This document shows, in pieces, positions 38,667 through 51,000 of a stretch of DNA of 64,000 bases. Each line of letters opens with the position of its first letter. Position 1 is the first letter of the stretch. The translations under genes and the position numbers were made by a program. Origin of the DNA: Strongyloides papillosus (lineage: Eukaryota > Nematoda > Chromadorea > Rhabditida > Strongyloididae); NCBI GenBank assembly GCA_005656395.1, contig SRSI01000077.1:1426001-1490000 (forward strand), written 5' to 3'. Under the pieces are notes generated by a model. The model was given only the letters and a program-made list of their open reading frames with translations. It ran no database searches and had not been told where the DNA came from.

Positions 38667-39296
38667 TTATGTTGGATATTTAACGAACTCCATATCTTCT
38701 GGTGGTTTTGTTTCAACTTTCCCTTTCTTAACTTCATCCCAATTAGTGCTCAAAACAGTTCCATTAGATTCGGAGAAGGACTTTATCATTGCTTTCTTGG
38801 TGTCATCATTGCTGCTTGCATAAATTTTCTGGAACAAATGATTGATGTCGTCTTTACTCTCATTTTCCTCTTCAGCCAACACTTCTTTTTCAATAGCGTC
38901 CCAATTTCTTTCTTTTTTCGGTTTTAATTCAACAGGTTTTTCCGTAGATGCCTTGAACATTATTGGAGCTGGACCTTCTGTCGGGGTTATTGAAGACCAC
39001 GGTTTGGCGTGTAATTTCCTTATTTTAACTTCAATCCTACTTCTTGTACATTTTAAAGTCGTTTTGGAGAAGTCAATTTCATCATGCAACTTAGAGTCAA
39101 AAATTAATTCATCCTTACATTTCACAACGAGCCGATGATCATCAGAGTCATATGAGAAAGTACAATCAACAACATTAGTCCCCTGTTTCAAAATTGAAAT
39201 AGTAACCGTATTTTCATCCTGATACCAATCAAATCTAAAGACATGCAATTTAAAAAAATGGCCTGTGACTTACTTTGGTAAAGATGTTCCCTCCAT
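38667..39296 (-). CDS. sgt-1: SGT1 co-chaperone (CS and SGS domains, no TPR)
   Basis: Two minus-strand exons (39274-39296 and 38667-39234, 39-base intron) encode about 196 residues. The tiny first exon supplies MEGTSLPK; the second starts FDWYQDENTVTISIL, the first strand of the CS domain (about 9-92), which binds HSP90. Residues about 105-196 are the SGS domain, with NWDAIEKEV, a helical middle and STNWDEVKKGKVE near the end; this part binds HSC70/leucine-rich-repeat clients. The TPR domain of plant and vertebrate SGT1 is missing, as known in nematodes and insects. SGT1 links HSP90 to SCF ubiquitin ligases and kinetochore assembly. The start is fixed by the spliced first exon; without it the frame would begin at a non-ATG codon. 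Adjacent genes are polyubiquitin (same strand) and Pasha. Confidence 0.92.
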
Positions 39297-39370
39297 TTTT
39301 GAAAACTACAGCAATTTGTAAGAAATTTCTTCACTTACCACTCCTTGATATCAAAATTGTTCTAGAAAAA

Positions 39371-39754
39371 ATGGTCGAAAATAGGCGTCTCCTAGAAAGA
39401 AATTTTGGAAGCATGCTCTCTAAATGTAATCTAATAATATTTTGTAATGTGGTCGAGAAGAAATTTTATTTTATGTATATGTGGATGATGTGATTAAAGT
39501 TTCCCAATGAATTTTATAAAAATATGGGTATTTTGTGAAATTAAACTGTTTTTAAAGAAATTCAAGTTTTGTTATGTATAGGTGACTGTCATTCTAATTC
39601 GAATTCATTATTATTAAATAAGAAAGTTGAAAATAGAGGCTACACTTTGGTGAACATATTCTGGTTGGTGTTTTTATTTATGTGTAGTACCTATTATTTA
39701 TATAAATATATAAATTCTGTTGTCATTTATAAGAAAAAATTTTGTTTATTGTAA
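39371..39754 (+). CDS. Doubtful small single-pass membrane protein
   Basis: A possible two-exon gene (39371-39443 and 39582-39754) would give about 81 residues. The donor GTAATG and acceptor TATAG are in compatible phase. The second exon has an exposed Ser/Asn/Lys stretch followed by a hydrophobic helix (YTLVNIFWLVFLFMCSTYYLY) and a short basic tail, and an AATAAA-like site near 39808 lies downstream. It would be divergent from SGT1, starting only 75 bases away. Against it: no recognised family, an unsupported start (an in-frame ATG at 39284 could extend it), and an intron longer than the local norm. It could equally be chance. Confidence 0.25.
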
Positions 39755-41348
39755 TTTAAAGTCTTATGATGGAATCTGTACATAGCTAAAAATTAAGAAA
39801 AACAAATAAAGTGTTCTTCAAAACTAATGATATATAATTTTTCTCTCTTTTGTTTTTTGATAACGGTGTAATTTTATAAAGTGATTGTTTACGTTCGTTG
39901 ATAAAAAAGTACTTTTATTAAAAAGTAGTATTTGATTAGAATTACATTTTTATATATTCGTTTGCTTGTTTAATCATTGAATCTAAAAACTTTTTGATAA
40001 AATTATTACAAATGGAAAATTATAGTTGAATTTTTGTTGTAGATTATGGTGTTGGGAATGTTTTATCTCACTGATATTGGATAAAAAAATAACTTCTTTT
40101 TGTGAAATAATTCGTATAAAAATTAAAAATCAAAGACGACAATTCACAAATGTTCTGTTAACTTCTTATAAATATAAGCGTTTCACACTCGACAAAAGCT
40201 AATTTTTGAAAACAACATGAACATACCAAAACAATATTTTTTTTGTATTTGTATCTATTTTTGATCTTTTCAAATAAAAATTTTATACAATAACTGAATT
40301 ATATAAATATATGACCAGTTTGTTTCATCAAATATAAAATTATCTTCAAACATTTATACTGAAACATAAATTAAAAATAAATTTTATTTTTTATCTAGAT
40401 TTAAATCACAAGTTATGCAGTATGTTAAAGTTGTTTTCGAGGAACCATTTAAATATATTTCCTACACATAAAATTTTCTAAAGTTGCCTGTTAATTATAG
40501 GTTAGATCAAACGTATATATAAATATGCATAATTTAATTTATATATAATAACAGAAAAATTACTAAATGAGAATAACCAATAAGACTTTTGTTTTAAATT
40601 CAAATGTCGCATTTTCAATAATAAATCAAGCTATTCGTTATAACATTTTCCTAGCTATAAGTCTATAATTTTACAGTTAGACTTTTTTTTCAACACCATC
40701 GCACATTTAGTTATACCTTTAAAATTATTTTTATGTCCTGGAATTTATCGGTCGTTATGTGTTTAGAATCTGTTCTCTATGTGAATTATTATTGTTAAAG
40801 TAAAGTAAGAACAAGACTTTCACCCCCTCAGATCTTTTTTTTATTTATTTGTCTAACTATTTTTTATATCAATGTCTTTATATGTAGGGTTCTTTTGAAT
40901 AGCAAATATTTTGGAAAAAAATATGTATTTTTAGAAAGTATGAAACGATAAATCTTATACTGTAACTTTAATATTTTCGTTCATCATAGTTTGGTACTTT
41001 AGTTTTAAAATTATATTGTTAATAGTAGTGTTTTTTATTTAATGGGAAGAAACATTGTTTTTCCTGAATAACAGTATATCTTTAATTAATAATACTGTTT
41101 TTGGAAAGTAGAAAAACACAAAGTTCATTTTTAATAAAATCCATACAAGAGACCTTTTATTAAAGTGATATATTTCCACCATTTTACACATTGTATTTTA
41201 GAAATTTTTAGTCAAGGTATTTTGTTAAATGTTATTTAAACTTATCTAAAATTTACGGGTACTAAGCATAAGCGAGTCTCGGATATTCGGTTAATCTTGT
41301 TATCTGCAAATTTTTGATAAGTAAAATTATTTTTATCTTCAATCTACA
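39755..41348. other. Intergenic region upstream of Pasha
   Basis: About 1.6 kb of AT-rich sequence. A TATA-like run near 40171 is followed by a 14-codon open frame only, so it is not called as a gene. No RNA gene or repeat was recognised. Confidence 0.5.
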
Positions 41349-43166
41349 ATGGATATGTCGCAATTTGATAAGGACATTCCACCTCCACCACCACCAGAAA
41401 TTTGTCCATTTTCCAATGAGCCACTATATATTGGAGAAGATAAGAAAACACCATCAATTGAATCACAAGATAGTGATGATAGTTTGGTAGACATTGCTAT
41501 GAACAAAAAGGATCTGCTAAAAAACAACAATAAAGATAATGATACTAATGTTAAATCTCCAGATAATGAATCATTTTCTACTACTAACAAAGAAGTAAAG
41601 TCATACGCACCACCAATAAAAATTCCAAAAAATTTTATTACAAATTGTGTTTCTACACGCACTAAAAACCTTCCTGATGGTTGGAAAGCTATTGCTCATG
41701 ATTCTGGACATTTTGTTTATCTTCATCTTGGTACGCGCGTTGTAACTTATTCTAAGCCATTTGAATTAAAAGACGGATCAGCCAGACATCACGATACACC
41801 TTTAGCTTCTATACCATGTTTAGAACAGAAAAAACATTTAGAAAAGGTAAAACAAAAGCAAGAAAGTGGAAAATTAACAGATATTTCTGAATATGAAACT
41901 ATTTCATCTGAAGAATTGAAAAATTACTCTACTTCTCTTTTTGAATATGAAACTAAATACATAACAAAATTTGATAAAAATATGCCTAAATCAGAAAGAA
42001 AAAGGAAATATGCTGATTATTTTGTCACAGAGGGTGATGATATTGAGGAGGAAGAAGAAATACCAGATCATTTTCCATGTAAACCTAAAGGTGGTTTTCC
42101 ATCTAATGGTCATCTAATTAATATTGAATGTCCTGGAACGTATGGGAAAAAAGCAAGGACAGTTCAATTCAATCCAGTTGGAAAAAGTTCAACCAACATT
42201 TTACATGAATATATTCAAAGGTCTATGAAAACGAAAGTTCATTATGCAGAAGAGCAATTTGATTTTGATGCATATGTCTTTCATTGTAGCTGTTACCTGA
42301 TAATTAATGAAATTGTTAAAAGAAATATCATAAATAATGAGAGAATAGTTGAAAAGTTAGGTAAAATTGAAACAAGAATAAATAGAGATGAAGAACAATT
42401 ATTTGTTGGAAAAGGCAAAGGAAAAAGTAAAAGGGAAGCTAAACTTGCTGCTGGTGTCAATTCTGTAAAACTTTTTCTGGAAGATTTAACATTTGATGAT
42501 AATGGTATTTGTAAGGCCATTGGTGGTAAGTCTGTAGAAGAAAGTGATATAATACAATTCTTTAAATCAATTGATTTGGAGCATGCAAAATTGGCTGACC
42601 TTTGTGAAAAATCGGGTCAATTGACACCTAATGCTGTTCTTCAAATTGCTATTAGAAATCATCCAAATGCTGGTACTTTCAAACTTCAAAGTGATTGTCA
42701 AACGACTTCTCATGGTAGACACATATTTTCTTTGTCATTTGGAAATTTAGCAGTTGATTATGAATGTAAAAATAAGAAAGAAGGTAAACAAATTGCGGCA
42801 CAAAAATTTATTAAACTACTCCATCCTGAGTGTACCACATGGGGTGAAATTATTGAAATTTATGGTACAAAAAGTCAATCAACTAAGGAAGCAAAGTTAT
42901 CTGCACAAAAAAATGTTATTAAAATGGCTTCTGAATTCATGGAAGAAAGTAAAGCTAAAATGAAACATAGTTATGAACCAAATCTCAGAGTTCTGAATGC
43001 CTTAAAAGAACATCATAGAAAGTTTTATGATCAATTTAGTCAAGATTGTATCGAGCAACATATTAATGATATCAAGAGACCAATTTTATATCCGGATATA
43101 GCTGCCAAAGCAAGTAGAAAAAAAGAAATGGAGTATCCTACTTCATTGTGGAAAAATGCTTTATAA
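41349..43166 (+). CDS. pash-1: Pasha/DGCR8, Microprocessor RNA-binding subunit
   Basis: A single exon of 605 residues. After an acidic, Pro-containing N terminus, residues 108-165 match the DGCR8 WW-like/heme-binding region: LPDGWKAIAHDSG, VYLHLGTRVVTYSKPF and SIPCLEQKK, keeping the Cys (about 157) that ligands heme in the human protein. Residues about 310-390 are a weak first double-stranded RNA-binding domain (GKGKGKSKREAKLAAGVN), and residues about 435-500 a second one (NAVLQIAIRN.., KNKKEGKQIAAQKFIKLLHP), followed by a WGEIIEIYG segment and a C-terminal helix that in DGCR8 contacts Drosha. With Drosha it cuts primary microRNAs in the nucleus. The protein is shorter than human DGCR8 (773), mostly at the N terminus. 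It converges with the Patched gene, whose stop is about 290 bases away. Confidence 0.93.
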   Translation: MDMSQFDKDIPPPPPPEICPFSNEPLYIGEDKKTPSIESQDSDDSLVDIAMNKKDLLKNNNKDNDTNVKSPDNESFSTTNKEVKSYAPPIKIPKNFITNCVSTRTKNLPDGWKAIAHDSGHFVYLHLGTRVVTYSKPFELKDGSARHHDTPLASIPCLEQKKHLEKVKQKQESGKLTDISEYETISSEELKNYSTSLFEYETKYITKFDKNMPKSERKRKYADYFVTEGDDIEEEEEIPDHFPCKPKGGFPSNGHLINIECPGTYGKKARTVQFNPVGKSSTNILHEYIQRSMKTKVHYAEEQFDFDAYVFHCSCYLIINEIVKRNIINNERIVEKLGKIETRINRDEEQLFVGKGKGKSKREAKLAAGVNSVKLFLEDLTFDDNGICKAIGGKSVEESDIIQFFKSIDLEHAKLADLCEKSGQLTPNAVLQIAIRNHPNAGTFKLQSDCQTTSHGRHIFSLSFGNLAVDYECKNKKEGKQIAAQKFIKLLHPECTTWGEIIEIYGTKSQSTKEAKLSAQKNVIKMASEFMEESKAKMKHSYEPNLRVLNALKEHHRKFYDQFSQDCIEQHINDIKRPILYPDIAAKASRKKEMEYPTSLWKNAL

Positions 43167-43453
43167 TGTGCAATATGGTAGAAACAACAATTCAACAAAA
43201 AAACTAACATTTCTGTACCAAATAACATTTCCATTAACAAGAAATAATTTATTTTTTTATAATTAATTTTGTACGAAATACTCTACATAAATGTATTGTT
43301 ACACATTGAAGCAACTAATGTCGTAACAAATTTTTGTTAATTTATCATTTAGTTTGATATATTTAAAACCACATATATACTTTTTCAACAAATAAAATAT
43401 AATTTGACACATTTTACACAACACATTAAAAAATTTGATAAAAAATATTATAT

Positions 43454-46400
43454 TTATGAATTGTTTGTTTTTGTTACTTTAATTTCAGACATTTCACTTT
43501 CAAGTTTTGGTTCTTTATCTAAGGGAAGTTGTAAAGAAGCAATTTGAGTTTTTCTTCCTCTTCTTATGAAAGACTCAGGTATTATTAATCTATTTGATCC
43601 ATCCATAGGTGTAATCTAAATATTTATTTTTTAATAAGTAGTCAATATTAAAAACTTACTTCTGACGGAGGTCCAATAAAATACAACATAACTGGTAGCA
43701 TAGCCAAACCATTGAAAATACCAATAAGAATTAAGGCTGTCAAAACAACAAAGAAATATTTAACAACAAATTCAAATTCTGAAAATGCTAACATAATGAT
43801 ACCAAGAAGTGTAGAAAGAGCTCCATGCATTACAGGAATAAACATGTGTCTCATACATGAAACCATCCTATCATTTCTACTACCCAATGATGTTAAAAAT
43901 GCCAACACAACGTGAGCTGTAAATTCAACACCAATTCCTACAGCAGTAATTAATGTTACTGCAGAGACAGGATTAAGTTTCACTCCAAATATACCCATAA
44001 AACCAGCTAATTCTATACACATTGATACTACAATTAGCATAACCATTGTAGCAGCCCATGGATTAAATATGATAACAGAAACAACAACAAAAACACATCC
44101 GGCAATTGTACAAATAGCTAAGAACAAATGCCATCGAAGATGAAGATATTGTTCCCAGAAAGTGAATGCAATTCCTGATGGGAAATTAGGTAATCCTTGA
44201 TCAGTGTAATTATCGCATATATGTCTTATTTCTTTTATCATTTTAACAATTGGTGGTGTATCAGTAAGACCAGTCATGTAGAATGGAATTTGTGAGTAAG
44301 CTAAAGGTTTAGCCGGTGGAATAACTTTATCTTGCCTGTCCATAAAATTCCATGGTGGTGGATTTGGGAAGAAAGCAGCTTGTGAAACATAATACATCAT
44401 ATTATCAGCATGATACCATGCAGTAAGGTAATTATAAAAACCTTCTGGATTAATAATATTATTTTCATCAATTAACTTTACAGATCCTATTCTTCCAGTA
44501 CAATTGAATTTATTACCATATGAACAAACCATCTTACGAGCAATGTAAATATCGTTCTCTAATTTAACTCCTTTTTTTATAACACCAGTATTTACATCAA
44601 TAAAACCTTTTTTTATTGTTTCGTCTAGTTGTTTTTGTAAAGCTCTTAACCATGTTTGCATCATCGACATCCAATAAGGTTCTGAAGGTTGCCCATCCTG
44701 TTTAATAACAAAATCAGATTTTGCTATATCTTGGCGTAATGCTTCAATTTTTGTTTGTTGATTTGGAAAATCAATATTTGGGCCTTTAAGAACAACAAAC
44801 ATAGGATAGAAAGAAAAGTATTGTTCTCTAGCTTTTAAAAATTGTGCTGGAGCTGTGTGTTCTGGTAAAACATCAGACAATTCTAAACCTAAAGTTGAGT
44901 TAGTCAAACCATAAATACCAAGTGACATTAAAATTGCTGTTATAGTTACAATTATTACTTTAGCTATTTTTGTCGTTAAAAATGGAAGATAGACTTTTTC
45001 AAGTAATCCTACTAATGTATATATTGGAGCATCATGATTCAAGCTGACATGGACATCAATTTTATGATTTTTTCGATTGTTAAATTTATCTAAATCTTCT
45101 TTAACATTTTTCTCAGAATCTCCATTAACACATGGGAATAAAATTGAGAAATCACGAAATCCTTGTTTTCTTCGCCTGAGATCAAGAGTAATTAGTGCTG
45201 GGAAGAAAAAGATAATTGTTATTAAATTAAAAGAAAGTAAAATTCCAGATTGAGCGCAAAAAGACCGAAGAGCAGGAATAGGAAGAATAGTTCCTGAAAG
45301 GAAAGCTAAAATATTGTTTGTAGAAGTTATAAATATAGACATTCCAGTTTCTTTCATTAAAAGACCAATTTCATTGTTTCTTGAAACTTTTAATAAATTA
45401 TTGTAATTATGAAGTAGTAAAAACATGTCATCAACACCTAAACCTAGTGTTAGGAAAGGAACAATTTGTGTTGTTGCAGCATTAAATTGTACTCCAAAAT
45501 ATGTTGCTAGTCCTAGACCAGCTATTGAAGAATATGTGATTATAAAAACGCCTATGAATGAAATTGCTGCAGTAGATTTATGAGAAAACCAAAAATCATT
45601 CCAATCATATTGGGCAAAACCGGCATAAACAACCATAAGAAGATAACCTATAAGAATCATAATAAATTTAAATTCTGAAAATTCTTCTAACATATCGGCA
45701 ATTGATGTGGAAGCAAGTGGATGGAAAACGCGCTTCTTATTTTCTATAGTATTTAATGGATGTTTATACAAATTTTGAGTAAAATTTCTTTGCCATGCTT
45801 GTACAATATCATTAGCAACACCTCTAGACCAAATAGAATGATCAAGATTTGGCTTAACATCTGGTTTTTTATCACGATAACGTAACCATACATCATGTGC
45901 TCCAGAAACTAAGAAAACTGATTGAAATGCTTCAGCTTTTTTAATATTATTATGTTCATCTCTTTGAACGCCACCAATAATTAAGTCTTCAGGCCATTTC
46001 ATAATTTTCTTTCCAAAACCATAACAACCACCGGTCATTATTTTTCCATAATCAGGATATTTTGGCATATCTTCTGGGGAAAGGAATAAATTCCATTTAT
46101 TTTTATTATAATTCATCCATTTTAATAAACTTTTTGAATATGTTTGACATTCTGTTTCTTTATCTTTCTTTACTTTTGCTTTTGCAGCAGCTTCTTTTTC
46201 ATCATCATCTGTATCATATGTATAGTAATCATCATCACGTGATTTAGAAGTTTTATTATCTGAATCAGGAATATTTTTGTTATCTTCAACAACAGTTTCT
46301 CTCTTCTTTCTTCCAATTAATCCAGAAAATATATTATTTAACTCGCTATTATTTGTTTTAGTAAATATCTCAGGCTCCAAAATTACTTTTTCATCCATTG

Positions 46401-47958
46401 GTTTATTATTATTCCAAAGATTAAATTTTTCAAGTGCTTTGCACTTGTCGAAATAATTTGGTGCTGCTTTTGGACATTCATGATCTAAAGGATCGATACA
46501 TGGACGATCAAGATATGCTTTATCAATACCGGCCCTTTCAAAAAGACTTCCAATTCCTCCCAAATCAAATAGGTTTTCAACCTCTTTAATTACAGCTGTT
46601 GGATCTAGATTTTTCCATGTTATATTTCCTTTTGGCAGAGATGTTATAAAAGATGAAATATCATCTCCTAAATTTAACTCTGGAAAAGGACCTAATGGTT
46701 TAGATCCATCCCAAAAACAGTCAATAGGAGTAATCCAAATACATGGAATAATTTTTTCAAGTAGTGTAGAAAGTGCTCCACTAAGAGGTCCTGGAGGAAA
46801 TGATGGAGCTGGTGTTTTGAAACAAATATCAGCTAGTGTCCATGTTTCACCATACATGTTAACTTTGTATTGTGCAATTTCTTTCATCAATTCAACATGC
46901 TTTAACAAACCTTCTTTTGTTAAGGCATTTTCACCTTTATAATCTGGTGTTTGAATGACAACTTGAAAACCACCACCTAAACCATTACCTTTAGGAATTT
47001 CGGGTGCTGCTGCGACATTATCTTTTTTTTTGCCAATAATTGGTTTAATAGAATTGTTTGTTAAAGATAGTGATGATAAAACATTACTAAAATTACCATT
47101 TTTCAAGGCTTCATTCAATTGATCAGCTGCTCTCCCACTTCTAACAACGACTTTGGATGCTTCACGTTGAACTCTAGATAAAAAATTAAGCTCTTCATCT
47201 AATCTACCACCTTGAGAAACCCATAACTTAACAATATCTGTTTCAATAGTAACATTTTTTAAACCACCCAGAAAACAAGTAAATAATAAGAATCCAAAAC
47301 ACAGAATTTTAATAGGGTTTTTTTGTATAAAACTTCCTAATTTATATAAAATTAATTGAAAAAAAGACCGAGCATATAAAGCAATAGTATTGCCTTTGGC
47401 TCTACCCGCATGTATAAGTTGTAGGGATAAATCAGCATCACACCAAGAAGGATTATAGGAAAATTCTTCTTTCCACTTTTCAGAGTAATTTTCTGTATCA
47501 GAATTTCCTATCAAGTAACGATTCAGAAACTAAATTTAAATATTAAAATAAGTATAAATTGAAAGAGTTAATTATAAAAAGTATTGAGGCAGTTATTAAC
47601 AAACATTACCGGTTCTGGTAACCTAATTTAATATCATTTATTACATAAACTATTTAAAACAACTCTTTTATAAACGGTAATATAAAATGTTAAAAAGGGA
47701 ACCTGATATATACTAATATATGTGAATACAAAGTACAAAGTTAAATACTTCAAATAATGATAATATTTTATTAGTCAAATGCCTTAACGTATAGATTCTT
47801 CCGATTTATTGAAAAAAAGAAAACAATTGATGAAAGTATAAAACCCCTTAATCTATATTTTATAAAAAAATCATTCAATAAAAAAAACATACTTTAAAAA
47901 TAGAATTGGACGTTTCCTCTCCAGTAGATGATGATCCATCTTCAGGTTGAACTTTCAT
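43454..47958 (-). CDS. ptc: Patched receptor
   Basis: Three minus-strand exons (47893-47958, 43660-47529, 43454-43615) join in phase to about 1365 residues. The order is that of Patched, not of the shorter patched-related proteins: a conserved cytosolic start (WCDADLSLQLIHAGRA), TM1, a first extracellular domain with ITPIDCFWDG and DRPCIDPLDHECP, a sterol-sensing domain with GLGVDDMFLLLHNY (about 690-705), a central cytosolic loop, TM7, the second extracellular domain ending with FTFWEQYLHLRWHL, and the RND permease segment VGIGVEFTAHVVLAFLTSLG. Patched moves sterols across membranes. Nematodes lack a classical Hedgehog-Smoothened pathway, and PTC-1/PTC-3 act in cytokinesis, osmoregulation and moulting. 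Which one this is cannot be decided by eye. The first exon extends the protein upstream of a non-ATG codon. An acidic insert with RKKR (about 429-432) sits in the first extracellular domain. Confidence 0.94.
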
Positions 47959-48030
47959 AATTATAAAAACAATTAATAATATTATATTATTAAATAATAT
48001 ATTAATAAATATCAAATAATAATAATAAAT

Positions 48031-48045
48031 GTGGCCGGCTCCTCC
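48031..48045 (-). promoter_or_regulatory. GC-rich element upstream of Patched
   Basis: Fifteen bases containing GGCCGGC and GGAGG (minus-strand reading) stand out in AT-rich surroundings about 75-90 bases upstream of the Patched ATG. A core-promoter role is inferred from position. Confidence 0.3.
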
Positions 48046-51000
48046 TTAATTTATAAAAATAAAGTGATTAAAAAAAGTGAATGAAAAATGGATAAAAATA
48101 ATTTGATTATGAGTTAAAAACCTGGAAATAGAAGATAATTAAACATTTGACAGTTTTCGAAAGTGTAATTTAAAAAGATGACAATGTATGTTTCAACAAA
48201 TTATAGAAATCTTATAAATAATATTAATTACAAATATAGTTTGTTGAAATGTATTTGAAGGGGCTATTTCTGTAAGAAAAATAAGTAAATAAAAACATAA
48301 ATAGTTTAAAAAAGTAAAAAAAATTAAATTTTTGTGTTGTTTGGGATTTATACAATCAATTATTTCTAGGGAAAAATAATACAAAATTTTGGAAGTATTT
48401 ATAGATTAAATAGAGATATCAAAAAGAGAGGGATAATAAAAATGAAAAGACTTGATTTATGAATATTTAAATATAAAAATAGTGTATTATAATTAAGAAA
48501 TGCTGAAAATGCCTTATTATAATTATTTATCGTTATATTTGTCTAAAAATATGGAAGAGTAGACTTTTCGGTAGTTGATTTCTCAAACAATTATTATCAT
48601 CAATACTTTCTCATTTTCCATGACACCCTAATAGAAGGAAAAAATGTCGAAAGTTATATTGATGGTGAATAATAAAATTAGAGAGGGATGATTTTGTAAT
48701 AATAGAAGTGCCTGCGCACATATCATATATCTACATAAAATGAACAACAGATAAAATATAAAGTGCTTAATAATTGTTGGGAAATAATCTTTTTTACTTC
48801 TTTGTAAAATCTGATTTTGATGCTTAAAGTTGCCATTGGAACTTATTATTAACTCATGATAGTTAGATATAATATATTAGTACTATTAACTAAAATATAG
48901 TAAAAATTAGGAAGGCCATATATAGAATACACATAATAAAGTAAATTGAAAAATTATTGGTAGTTTTGTAAAGGAATAAATGAATTTATGGTGATCGCAT
49001 GCGAATATGTTAGGATGACGTTTGGTAATGTAGAAACGACCTACTTATGACATTCCCGGTGTAGTACATAGTGTTATAATGAGTCACGTAAAATCAAGTA
49101 TCTAGGTGGAAATCTTTTGTGATCATTTTATTTCAAATTGAATTTTTAATTACTTTTTGATTTTTAATTATCTTTTTTTTTACAAAAATTTAACTTTCTT
49201 AGTTTTAATGAGATAAATGTATTTATAATTTATTGATAATACATTCGGATTATGTTTAGTTATAATTAAAAAGAATATATAAATTTTATATAATAAATAC
49301 TTAAATCCAGATTGTTATGTTTTTAAGCGATTTTCTTCTACAACGAAGCTATTGTTTATAACACCGTTTAGATATTTTTATAAAAATTATAAAATTTTAT
49401 GAGGAAATAATTTAATTTTAGTATTATTCTGAGCAAGTTTTGAAACAATACCATTTTTTGATTCATAATCTAGCATGTTTTTTCTTAACTTTTTTTAGAA
49501 ATTGAAATCAGGCCTGTTGTTGCTAAAAATTATTTTATTTATGGATTATTGATAATATTTGTACTGAATATTATAATTATACATAAAGAAAGTATAAAAA
49601 ACGTTTTTATTATTATATAAAGCTGGTTTAAAGATTATTACTACTAAGAAAACCATCCTGGTCAACTATTTCTTGTTATACCAAAACTAAAAATTATAAA
49701 CAATTATTTAAAAGTAATACAATGTATGAAAAATGTAATTCACCGAATGACAAAATGGTTTTGTTTCGTAAAATTATATTACATATAAATATATATCTGT
49801 ATTCATTTTTGTAAGCCACATACTAACTTGATTTTTTAATTTCAACTTTTAACAACAATCGCAAAGTAGTAAAAATTTAAAATAGTGACAATTTGTTGTT
49901 TTTACAAATGATTCTTATTTGTTAGCAATTACAAAAATCTATGTTATAATTCTTTTTCGAAGGTCGTCATTTAATGATTACTTCAGTATCGGGCATATTA
50001 TTGAAAATATATAATATTACTTTATATATTGCACTTGATCACTTCATATTTTTTTATAGTTAAAAGTAATTTTTTTACAGTAAATATAATTTATATTACT
50101 TATGTCTAACACTTAAGGGTGTCATGATATAAAATAAAATTGATATAATATGTTTGTAAATAAATATAATATTGGTTTAATTAAAATTGTCAATAATTGT
50201 AATTTGTTAAACATGAATAAATACAGTAATTTGTGTGAATTATAAACTTAAATAAAAACAAACTAACATATAAAACAACAGTTATTGTATAAGTTGTGAT
50301 TCATTGAATTGTCATGAAATGTAAACTTTTTTTATTGTAAACTGTAAAACATTACCAGAGTATTTTTTATACATTAAAAATGTTTTATCTAGTAGTAGAT
50401 ACTTAAAACGTTTCTCTATTGAATGGAAGAAAACCAATATAGAATAGTTAAGAATTAGACGATATATAATTAGTTACTTTCTTGAATTATAGATAAGTCA
50501 TAGTAGAAAAATTAGAAGATGTTTAAGAATATAATGACTGTGAATACGTTTTCTATATATTGTAATACATTTAATTAATTTTGTTTTCAAAAAAATTATA
50601 GAACAGATCGTTAGAATTTTCTAATAGATGACATTTACTTTAAAAAATTATTTTTATTCTTACTAACAATATTTTTATTTTTTCTTTAAACACTAAAATT
50701 TTTTACTTGATTGTTTTTTTCTTATAATTTCTTGAAATAGCATAAACTTTTCAGTTAATTTGTATTGGTTTTTGATAATTTGAGTAAATTAAACTTGAAA
50801 AAATTTTGATTTCATAGGACAAGAGAAATTTTAAATTTTTTAATATAAAGTTTGTAATGACTAATTTATTTAGATTATAGAGATATAATTTTTAAAGATT
50901 ATTAAACATTTTTTGATGAAAAAGATCATTAGATGAAAATCCTTTGTTACCAAATTTAAATATAATGTGCCATGAGGGATATATTGAGATTTGTAAGACA

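Noticed and set aside
39235..39248. Upstream extension of the SGT1 second exon to a TTG codon as translation start
   Set aside because: The bases before 39234 are a T-rich acceptor, and a spliced ATG exon at 39274-39296 restores the standard CS-domain start.
40165..40260. TATA-like run followed by an ATG, suggesting a small gene
   Set aside because: The frame stops after 14 codons and no downstream exon can be joined convincingly.
48193..48384. A 63-codon minus-strand frame upstream of Patched
   Set aside because: Phe/Ile/Tyr-rich content is expected from base composition and no family resemblance is present.
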